DNA of 64,000 nt from Limnohabitans sp. Its GTDB lineage: Bacteria; Pseudomonadota; Gammaproteobacteria; Burkholderiales; Burkholderiaceae_C. The stretch spans positions 91,667-155,666 of the forward strand of contig NZ_JAOASQ010000038.1 in assembly GCF_030158565.1 (NCBI RefSeq), read 5' to 3'. Under the pieces are notes generated by a model. It was not told the origin of the DNA, searched no databases, and saw nothing but the letters and a program-made list of their open reading frames with translations. Shown here piece by piece: positions 9,800 to 17,525 of the stretch (position 1 is its first letter; each line of letters opens with the position of its first letter). The position numbers were made by a program, and so were the translations under genes.

Positions 9800-10872
9800 T
9801 TGAGGCGGTCCGACTTCTGGAAGGATTTCTGGCGTTTGAACATGCCACGGCGGTAGAACGGGAACAGCTGGAACCAGGTGCGCACCTTGAGCCAGCGACC
9901 GTACAGGCCCATGGGTTCAAACAACACAAAGGCGATCAGCACGATGCCGTAGACCGTGCCTTGCAGGCCGGTGGCACCGCCAATGGCAGCAGGCAAAAAG
10001 TCTTTGCCCATGGCAATCAGCTGCGGCATGACGATCAAAAAGATCGCGCCCAAAAACGCACCGTGCACCGAGCCCAGACCACCGATCACCACCATCAAGA
10101 GCAAGTCGATCGACTGAATGATGTTGAACTGATCGGGCGAGAGGAACTGGATTTTGTGCGCGTACAGAGCGCCGCCAATGCCCGCCAGCGCGGCCGACAA
10201 AGCGAACGACAAGGTCTTGTAACGGGCCAGGTGGATGCCCATGCTTTGAGCCGAGATCTCGGAATCGCGGATGGCCACAAAAGCCCGACCGGTGGACGAT
10301 CGCAGCAAGTTGAGGATGGCCAGCGTGGCGCCTACTGTCACCACCAAGCAGAGGTAATAGAAAGACTCGGTGCTGTCCAGTGTCCAGCCCATCATGGCCG
10401 GTGGATTGACACTCAGGCCAGCGTTGCCGCCGGTCATGTGTTCCCAACGCGCAATGCCTTCTTCGACGATGAAGCCAAAGGACAAAGTGGCCATGCCCAG
10501 GTAAATGCCTTTGACGCGCAGCGCAGGCAAGCCCACGATGACACCCGCGATGGCCGAGAACAAACCGGCACAAATCAAGGCCAAGGGAAAGGGCACCCCG
10601 GCATTGACCATCACCGCTTCGGTGTAGGCGCCCACGCCCAAAAAGGCCGCATGCCCCATGGAGAACAAACCGGTGAAACCGGCCAGCAGCATCAGGCCCA
10701 AGCCCACCACCGCGTAGATCAACACAAAGGTCAATTGCGCCAGCCAGTATTCAGCCACCACCCAGGGGGCGGCGATCAGGAACAGCGCCAGCAAGCTGTA
10801 CCAAAAGACATGGCCGCCGTGCTTGGCCAGCGTGATGTCCTGGTTGTATTGGGTTTTGAAAATGAATCGCAT
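9796..10872 (-). CDS. livM: Branched-chain amino acid-type ABC permease, LivM-type
   Basis: Polytopic membrane protein; VVGLGLMLLAGFTGLFSMGHAAFLGVGAYTEAV, GGALYAHKIQFLSPDQF; operon context. Confidence 0.9.
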   Translation of the reverse strand: MRFIFKTQYNQDITLAKHGGHVFWYSLLALFLIAAPWVVAEYWLAQLTFVLIYAVVGLGLMLLAGFTGLFSMGHAAFLGVGAYTEAVMVNAGVPFPLALICAGLFSAIAGVIVGLPALRVKGIYLGMATLSFGFIVEEGIARWEHMTGGNAGLSVNPPAMMGWTLDSTESFYYLCLVVTVGATLAILNLLRSSTGRAFVAIRDSEISAQSMGIHLARYKTLSFALSAALAGIGGALYAHKIQFLSPDQFNIIQSIDLLLMVVIGGLGSVHGAFLGAIFLIVMPQLIAMGKDFLPAAIGGATGLQGTVYGIVLIAFVLFEPMGLYGRWLKVRTWFQLFPFYRRGMFKRQKSFQKSDRLK

Positions 10873-10881
10873 GCTAAGGCC

Positions 10882-11757
10882 TCAGACTTTCTTGCGCAGT
10901 TTTTCGCCAAACAAGCCGTTGGGCTTGAGCACCAGCATGAGCAAGACCACGATGTAAGGCGCAATGTCTTTCACACCTTCAGGCAAATAGAAACCGGCCA
11001 TGGACTCCACGATGCCGATCACCAGACCGCCAACGATGGCGCCCGGCAAACTGCCAAAGCCCCCGACCACCGCGGCCGGAAAAGCCTTCAGGCCAATGAA
11101 GCCCATGTTCGCGTGCACAAAGGTGATGGGCGCCAACAGCAAACCCGCCACCGCCGCCACACCTGCGGCCAGGCCCCACACCAGGCCGTTGAGGCTTTGC
11201 ACCGGGATGCCCATGTAATAGGCGGCCAACTGGTTTTGCGAGGACGCCTGCATGGCGATGCCCAGCTTGCTGTACTTGAACATGGCAAACAAGCCCAGAC
11301 AGAGCACCGTGGTGAAGGCGATCACCACCAGCTGCTCAGCCGCCACCACCAGCGCGCCCATCTGCAAGACCTGCCCGGCGTAGGGCACGGGCATGGTGTG
11401 GGTGTCGGTGCCCACATCGGGGATCATGGTGATCAGGCCGCGCAGCACATAGCCCACACCGATGGTCAGCATGACGATGGAGAAAGCGGGTTGCCCCAGG
11501 ATCGGGCGGATGACCAGGCGTTCGAGCAAAGCGCCAAACACGCCCATGGCGATGATGGCGGCGGGCACCGACAGCCAAAAGGGCATACCCAGCCAGGTCA
11601 TGGCGGCCAGGCCCGCAAAGGCGCCGACCATCATCAGGTCGCCTTGGGCAAAGCTCACCGTTTCGGTGGCCTTGTAAATCAGCACGAAACCCAGGGCAAT
11701 GAGTCCATAGATACAGCCCTGAGCCACACCGCTGATCAGCAGTTGCAGCACTTGCAC
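10882..11757 (-). CDS. livH: Branched-chain amino acid-type ABC permease, LivH-type
   Basis: LLISGVAQGCIYGLIALGFVLIYKATETVSFAQGDLMMVGAF, operon context. Confidence 0.9.
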   Translation of the reverse strand: MQVLQLLISGVAQGCIYGLIALGFVLIYKATETVSFAQGDLMMVGAFAGLAAMTWLGMPFWLSVPAAIIAMGVFGALLERLVIRPILGQPAFSIVMLTIGVGYVLRGLITMIPDVGTDTHTMPVPYAGQVLQMGALVVAAEQLVVIAFTTVLCLGLFAMFKYSKLGIAMQASSQNQLAAYYMGIPVQSLNGLVWGLAAGVAAVAGLLLAPITFVHANMGFIGLKAFPAAVVGGFGSLPGAIVGGLVIGIVESMAGFYLPEGVKDIAPYIVVLLMLVLKPNGLFGEKLRKKV

Positions 11758-11925
11758 GCTTGTCTCCTTGTTGTACTTCTGTCGTCCTGCGCCAGTCCGG
11801 ATGGAACCTGTGGTTCATGCCCAGACCATTTGCGAACGGTCGTGCGATTGTGTATGTCTTTCACGAGACTGACCCTAGGGGTTGTCCCCCATCCACAGTC
11901 ACGTGCGGCGCAGCAAGATGGGCCC

Positions 11926-13317
11926 ATGACGCAATCCATACGCATTGGCTCAGGGCTTGGTTTTTATGGTGACAACTGGGAGCCCGTGGCCGCCAGCATT
12001 GAGCGCGGCGATGTGCAGTACATCGCCAGCGACCACCTGGCCGAACTGACCCTGGCCATCTTGCAAAAAGACCGGCAACGCGATCCCTCGCTGGGCTATG
12101 CCCGCGATGTGGTGCCCATGCTCATGCGCCTGTGGCCCTTGATGCAAGCGCGTGGCGTGAAGTTCGTGTGCAATGCGGGCGGCCTGAACCCCATGGGGGC
12201 GGCACAAGCTGTACAAACGGCGCTGGCCGCCAAAGGCTGGCACCCGCGCATCGCCGTGGTGTCGGGCGACGATGTGCTCGACCTCTTGCAGGACGAACAC
12301 ACACGCTTTGACCACCTGATGAACGGCGGCGATGTGGGCACGGTGCGTGAGCGCCTGGTGTTTGGCAATGCCTACCTCGGTGCGCAGCCCATCGTGGATG
12401 CACTGTCGCAAGGCGCGGACATCGTCATCACCGGACGCGTGGCCGATGCGGCCTTGTTTCTGGGCCCCTTGGTGCACGGCCTGGGCTGGAAGCTCTCGGA
12501 TGCCCAAACGCCCGAAGACTTCAACCGCCTGGCCCAGGGCCTGACGGTGGGGCATTTGCTGGAATGTTCGGGCCAAGGCAGCGGCGGCAATTTTGGGGAC
12601 CAGGGTCACTGGCAAAACATTCCGGATCTGGGCCACATCGGCTACCCGATCGCCGAGGTGCATGCCGACGGCACCGCCATCATCACCAAAGCACCCGGCA
12701 CAGGCGGGCTGGTGAACTTTGACACCGTGCGCCAGCAACTGCTGTACGAGGTGCACAACCCGCACGCGTATTTTTCACCCGATGTGGTGCTCGACATGGG
12801 TCAGATCCAGTTGCACGACGAAGGCCAGCACCGTGTGCGTCTGACCGGGGCACAAGGCACGCCACCCACCGAGCAGCTCAAGGTGGTGGCGGGCTTCAGG
12901 GACGGCTTCAAGGCCGACATCACCTGGGGCTTTTCATGGCCCGACGCTTGGGACAAGGTTCAAGCGGCCGAACGCATCGTGCGCGAACAATTGTGCGAGC
13001 GAAAAATTCCTTTCGACGAATTGTTTGTGGAATACCCCGGCCTGAACTCGGCACACGGGGCCTTGGCCCCCTTGCCTGCCGCCGCCGAGCTCAATCAACG
13101 CAACGAGATCTGGGTGCGCATGGTGCTGCGCACGCCGAGCAAAGCCGCAGCCGATAGCTTTGGCCGGCTGTTCCCCTGGATGGCCTTGAGCGGCCCCGCT
13201 TACACCTGTGGATTTCAGGGCCTGAACAACACCAGCGAGCTGCTGGGCATCTGGCCGACCTTGATTGCGCGTGAGCAGGTACACGCGCGCGTTGACATGC
13301 TGGAGGTGCAGCCATGA
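11926..13317 (+). CDS. AtuA/DUF1446 family protein, copy 1
   Basis: MTQSIRIGSGLGFYGDNWEP, VVSGDDVLDLL, IVITGRVADAALFLGPLVHGLGW, VGHLLECSGQGSGG; internal start chosen, ORF from 9961 is antisense to liv genes. Confidence 0.88.
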   Translation: MTQSIRIGSGLGFYGDNWEPVAASIERGDVQYIASDHLAELTLAILQKDRQRDPSLGYARDVVPMLMRLWPLMQARGVKFVCNAGGLNPMGAAQAVQTALAAKGWHPRIAVVSGDDVLDLLQDEHTRFDHLMNGGDVGTVRERLVFGNAYLGAQPIVDALSQGADIVITGRVADAALFLGPLVHGLGWKLSDAQTPEDFNRLAQGLTVGHLLECSGQGSGGNFGDQGHWQNIPDLGHIGYPIAEVHADGTAIITKAPGTGGLVNFDTVRQQLLYEVHNPHAYFSPDVVLDMGQIQLHDEGQHRVRLTGAQGTPPTEQLKVVAGFRDGFKADITWGFSWPDAWDKVQAAERIVREQLCERKIPFDELFVEYPGLNSAHGALAPLPAAAELNQRNEIWVRMVLRTPSKAAADSFGRLFPWMALSGPAYTCGFQGLNNTSELLGIWPTLIAREQVHARVDMLEVQP

Positions 13318-13697
13318 GCTCAACACTGCGTATCCCCTTGGTGCAACTGGCCCACGCCCGCAGCGGCGACAAAGCCGACTGGGTGGACTTCGGCCTGTTC
13401 GCCTGGAACGAAGCGGGCTACCGCATCCTCGAACGCGAGGTGACGGCCTCCAAAGTGCAAGCGCACTTTGCGCCCTGGTTGCCCGGCCATGTCGATGTCT
13501 GGCCGCTGCCCAACATCCTGGCCATCAAGCTGGTGCTGCATGGTGCCCTGCAAGGCGGCGGTGCGCGCAACCTGCGGCTGGACAACCTGGGCAAAGCCAT
13601 GGGCGCAGCGCTTTTGCGCATGGAGATCGAGCTCAGCGCCGAAGAATTCGAGCAGGCGCAAAAAAGCCCCCGAAGGGGCTGGTGGCCTGACGCTTAA
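13314..13697 (+). CDS. AtuA-associated small protein (C-terminal/ferredoxin-fold-like domain), copy 1
   Basis: LVQLAHARSGDKADW and LPNILAIKLVLHGALQGGGARNLRLDNLGK, shared with the partner of the second AtuA gene at 63726; 4-bp overlap with upstream atuA-like CDS. Confidence 0.75.
   Translation: MSSTLRIPLVQLAHARSGDKADWVDFGLFAWNEAGYRILEREVTASKVQAHFAPWLPGHVDVWPLPNILAIKLVLHGALQGGGARNLRLDNLGKAMGAALLRMEIELSAEEFEQAQKSPRRGWWPDA
13659..13681 (-). terminator. Intrinsic terminator for the minus-strand CoA-transferase genes, embedded in the 3' end of the convergent CDS
   Basis: Minus strand reads AGCCCCTTCGGGGGCTTTTTTGC: GC stem, TTCG loop, T6 tract. Confidence 0.8.
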
Positions 13698-13740
13698 AAC
13701 GTGTCGATCTTCAGCGCACTGCCAAACGCGCCAGACTGCC

Positions 13741-14394
13741 TCATTCAGAAATGGGCAGTCCCACCAATTGCTGCAACTGGGCCAAATCCAGGCCATCCAC
13801 CTTGTCCACAAGTTTCAAGCCTTGTGGGGTGCATGCCAGTGTTGCCAAGTCGGTGTAAATGCGTTTGACGCAGCCAATCGCGGTCAGGGGGTAAGTACAG
13901 GTCTGCACCAACTTGCTCTCGCCTGCCTTCGTCAGCAGGTCCATCATCACCCAGGTTTGCTTGGCCCCAACCGCCAGGTCCATCGCGCCGCCGACAGCCG
14001 GAATGGCCCCGGCCTCGCCCGTGCTCCAGTTGGCCAAATCGCCTGTGGCCGAGACCTGAAAAGCGCCCAGCACGCAAATGTCGAGATGCCCGCCGCGCAT
14101 CATGGCAAAGCTGTCGGCATGGTGAAAAAATGCCCCACCCGGCAACAAGGTCACGGGCTGTTTACCAGCATTGATGAGGTCGTAATCATCCTCGCCATCG
14201 GCGGGTGCCGGGCCCATGCCCAGAATGCCGTTTTCGCTGTGCAAGATGACCTCACGCCCCGCCGGGATGTGGTTGGCCACCAGCGTGGGCATGCCGATGC
14301 CCAGGTTCACACAAGCGCCATCGTGGATGTCTTGCGCCACGCGCCGGGCCAGTTCATCCTTGCTGCGGCGTTGGTAAGAAGTGTTCATGTTCAT
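13741..14394 (-). CDS. pcaJ: 3-oxoacid (3-oxoadipate-like) CoA-transferase subunit B
   Basis: VNLGIGMPTLVANHIP, LHSENGILGMGP, GGHLDICVLGAFQVSATGDLANW. Confidence 0.8.
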   Translation of the reverse strand: MNMNTSYQRRSKDELARRVAQDIHDGACVNLGIGMPTLVANHIPAGREVILHSENGILGMGPAPADGEDDYDLINAGKQPVTLLPGGAFFHHADSFAMMRGGHLDICVLGAFQVSATGDLANWSTGEAGAIPAVGGAMDLAVGAKQTWVMMDLLTKAGESKLVQTCTYPLTAIGCVKRIYTDLATLACTPQGLKLVDKVDGLDLAQLQQLVGLPISE

Positions 14395-15095
14395 CAGGCC
14401 GCTTTCTTGAATCCGCCACCCTGGGTGGCCACACGGTCGATATGCAACACACGGCTCACATGGATGCCCGGCGTCACGATGGTTTCAGGGTCCAGCGCGC
14501 CCAGCGGCACCACCTCGTGCACCGTGGCCACCGTGTGCTTGGCCGCTGTGGCCATCACAGGTCCGAAATTGCGCGCCGCCTTGCGGTAAGTCAGGTTGCC
14601 CCAACGGTCACCACGCTCTGCCTTGATCAGTGCCAGATCACCGTAGATCGGATATTCGAGCACATACTGGCGTCCTTGGATTTCACGGGTTTCCTTGCCA
14701 CGTGCCAGCTCGGTGCCAAAACCGGTGGGGGTGAAGAAAGCGCCAATGCCCGCGCCCGCAGCGCGCAGGCGCTCGGCCAAATTGCCCTGCGGCACGAGTT
14801 CCAGCTCGATCTGACCACTGCGGTACAAACTGTCGAAGACATGCGAATCGGTCTGCCTCGGAAAACTGCAGATGATCTTGCGCACGCGCCCGGCCTTGAG
14901 CAAAGCGGCCAGACCAGTGTCGCCATTGCCAGCGTTGTTGTTGACCACGGTGAGGTCCTTGGCGCCTTGCGCAATCAAGCCGTCGATCAATTCATTGGGA
15001 ATACCTGCGGTGCCAAATCCACCAATGAGCACCGTCGAGCCATCGGCCACCGGCCCCAGTGCATCGGCCATGCTTAAAGCTATCTTGTCGATCAT
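14394..15095 (-). CDS. pcaI: 3-oxoacid (3-oxoadipate-like) CoA-transferase subunit A
   Basis: GSTVLIGGFGTAGIPNELIDGL, VVNNNAGNGDTGLAALLKAGRVRKIICSFPRQ, FFTPTGFGTELARGKETREI. Confidence 0.8.
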   Translation of the reverse strand: MIDKIALSMADALGPVADGSTVLIGGFGTAGIPNELIDGLIAQGAKDLTVVNNNAGNGDTGLAALLKAGRVRKIICSFPRQTDSHVFDSLYRSGQIELELVPQGNLAERLRAAGAGIGAFFTPTGFGTELARGKETREIQGRQYVLEYPIYGDLALIKAERGDRWGNLTYRKAARNFGPVMATAAKHTVATVHEVVPLGALDPETIVTPGIHVSRVLHIDRVATQGGGFKKAA

Positions 15096-15187
15096 GTTTG
15101 CACTTCAAAAGCGTTGAGGGTCATGCACGCAAGTATCTACCAAGCAGGCATGTCCGCAGAAATGAATGGGAGATTTGCCGATACCGA

Positions 15188-15562
15188 TCAAACGGGACAA
15201 GGCGTGCCTTGGTGTGCCAGCATTCGCAGGCCTTGCGGCCCCTCTGCTCCAGACTCGGGCATCCACACCGTCATGAACAAGCTGCGCACCGCCTTGGACT
15301 GACCGTCTTTGCTGACCTCGGCCGACATGCGCCCGGTCACCACATGGCCCGAGCCTGCCGCATGCACTTGCAAGTCTTCAAAAGACAAGCTCAGGTACTT
15401 CAAGCTGCCACTGGCCAATTTGGCCAGATAGGTGGTCTTGCTATCGCGCGCCCCCGTGGAATGCACGTAGACCAAACCATCGGACAGCAGCCCATCCAGG
15501 GCCGCGACGTCACCGTTCAGCATGGCTTGGCGGCGTTGCTCTTCAGCGATCAATGCGCTCAT
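15188..15562 (-). CDS. Nuclear transport factor 2-like (DUF4440-type) protein
   Basis: RRQAMLNGDVAALDGLLSDGLVYVHSTGARDSK pattern typical of SnoaL/NTF2-like small proteins. Confidence 0.7.
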   Translation of the reverse strand: MSALIAEEQRRQAMLNGDVAALDGLLSDGLVYVHSTGARDSKTTYLAKLASGSLKYLSLSFEDLQVHAAGSGHVVTGRMSAEVSKDGQSKAVRSLFMTVWMPESGAEGPQGLRMLAHQGTPCPV

Positions 15563-15835
15563 TTGCTTGATTCCATTTTGATGTTCGAGCGGGGCACCTC
15601 AGCATGAAATCGCTCTACTTGCGCTGACAGCCATGCCGCAGGCCACCACAGACCCTCACTGTCCCGGGCATCCAACAGCAGATCCAGCCTGTGCAAAAGC
15701 CATCGAAGCGATCACATCACGCACAGGCATGTTGCGCAGCAACGGTTTGACAGGCCAGGGCACCCGACAACCGTCAGGGCCCTTAGACTCACCGCCCCGA
15801 TCGTCTGGATGAGACGCCGCCGGGTCTTCTTGCGC

Positions 15836-16816
15836 TCAGTCCAGCTTCACGCCGGCCTTGCGAATGGCCGGGCCCCACAGGGCATCGTCTTGTTTGAGAA
15901 AGGCTGCAAATTCGGCCGAAGTCTGCCCCTTCAAGTCACCGCCGTAAGAACGCCACTTGGCGATCAACTCGGGATTCTGCGCGGTGGCTTTTTGCATGGC
16001 CTCGCCCAGTTTGGCCACCGCGGCTGCAGGTGTGCCTGCAGGCGCAAACAAACCGATCCAGGCAGTAGGGCTGTAGTCAGGCAAACCCGCCTCGGCAAAG
16101 GTGGGCACATCCGGGAAGTTGGGGTGACGCGTCTTGCCCGTCAGCGCCAAAATTTTGAGCTTGCCCGCCTTGACGTTGCCAATGGCAGCGGGCAAGGCGT
16201 CAAAAATCACGTTGACCTGACCGGCCACCAGATCCGCATAAGGGCTTGAGGTGTTGTAAGGCACAAAATCGATCTTGACCCCGGCGTTCGAGGCGAACCA
16301 CTCACCGGCCAGATGGGAGTAGCTGCCCACACCCGATGTGGCCGCTGTCAACGAGCCTGGCTGTCTTTTCAAACGCTCGATCAGCTCCTTCGCATTTTTC
16401 TCGGGCACGCTCGGATGGGCCGTCAGGGCCGTGTTCAACAGCCCGACAACGCTGATGGGCACAAAGTCGCGCTCCACTTTGTAAGGCACCTTGGCACCAT
16501 AGGTATAGGGCAACACCGACATCGAGGTGGTCGAACCCATCACCAAGGTGTAGCCGTCGGGTGCGGCTTTGGCACCGGCCTCCATGCCAATCATGGTGGA
16601 CGCGCCCGGACGGTTTTCCACCACCACCGATTGCCCCAGGGCTTTGGACAACTCCAGCGCAATTTCGCGGGTGTTGGCGTCCGGGCCTGTGCCCACGGGG
16701 AAAGGGGCAATGATCTTGATCGGTTTGTTCGGATAGTCCTGCGCCATGGCGGGCAAGGCACTGAACAAAGCCAAGGCCAAAGTGGCCAGGCCCATGCGGC
16801 GGGTGGTGCGATTCAT
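15836..16816 (-). CDS. Tripartite tricarboxylate transporter substrate-binding protein (Bug/TctC family)
   Basis: Signal peptide then YPNKPIKIIAPFPVGTGPDANTREIA, VVENRPGASTMIGMEAGAKAAPDGYTLVMG. Confidence 0.92.
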   Translation of the reverse strand: MNRTTRRMGLATLALALFSALPAMAQDYPNKPIKIIAPFPVGTGPDANTREIALELSKALGQSVVVENRPGASTMIGMEAGAKAAPDGYTLVMGSTTSMSVLPYTYGAKVPYKVERDFVPISVVGLLNTALTAHPSVPEKNAKELIERLKRQPGSLTAATSGVGSYSHLAGEWFASNAGVKIDFVPYNTSSPYADLVAGQVNVIFDALPAAIGNVKAGKLKILALTGKTRHPNFPDVPTFAEAGLPDYSPTAWIGLFAPAGTPAAAVAKLGEAMQKATAQNPELIAKWRSYGGDLKGQTSAEFAAFLKQDDALWGPAIRKAGVKLD

Positions 16817-16964
16817 GCGAGTGTCTCCTGTTTGTGGATGTTCAAGACCATGGGGTCTGACAGCATTCTTTCAAATCAAATAAATTCTCACTATGGGATA
16901 AACCATTAGTTTTTTATTCATCAATCAAAATAGAATCAATGAAGTTTTCGCAAACGGAGTGAGC

Positions 16965-17525
16965 ATGTCGAACCCTCTTGGTCAGAAAAATTCCCTGTCT
17001 TTCAGCCACATGGGCTTCTATGTGCGTGACCTCGAACGCATGGCCCGCTTTTACAAAGAGGTGATGTGCTTCTTCGAAACCGATCGCGGCGACTTAGGGC
17101 CCGTGCAACTGGTGTTCCTCAGCCGGGACCCTTGCGAACACCACCAGATCGTGCTGGCCACGGGCCGTCCTACAGACCTGTCGTTCAGCGTGATCAACCA
17201 GATTTCGCTGCGCGTACCCGACCTGGCCACACTGCGCACGGTGCGTGACCGGGTGACCGCCGACCCCGATGTGAGCGATCTGGTCTGCGCCACCCATGGC
17301 AATGCGGTGTCGATCTACTTTCGCGACCCCGAAGGCAATCGACTGGAGGTATTTCTGGACATGCCCTGGTACTGCGAGCAACCTCTGCGCGAGCCGATCG
17401 ATCTGGACCAAAGCGATGAAGCCGTCATGGCTGTCGCCGAAGCCCTGGCACGCAGCCGCCCCAAATTCCGCAGCCGCACTCAGTGGATCACGGAAATGCA
17501 AGTGCTCATGGGGTACAAGGCATGA
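16965..17525 (+). CDS. VOC family (type I extradiol dioxygenase-like) protein
   Basis: LSFSHMGFYVRDLERMARFY, CEHHQIVL, DPEGNRLEVFLDMPWY: candidate H-H-E metal triad. Confidence 0.82.
   Translation: MSNPLGQKNSLSFSHMGFYVRDLERMARFYKEVMCFFETDRGDLGPVQLVFLSRDPCEHHQIVLATGRPTDLSFSVINQISLRVPDLATLRTVRDRVTADPDVSDLVCATHGNAVSIYFRDPEGNRLEVFLDMPWYCEQPLREPIDLDQSDEAVMAVAEALARSRPKFRSRTQWITEMQVLMGYKA

Noticed and set aside
9961-11925. N-terminal extension of the AtuA ORF (9961-13317)
   Set aside because: Antisense to livM/livH, low-complexity His/Gln-rich translation; AtuA homology starts at 11926.
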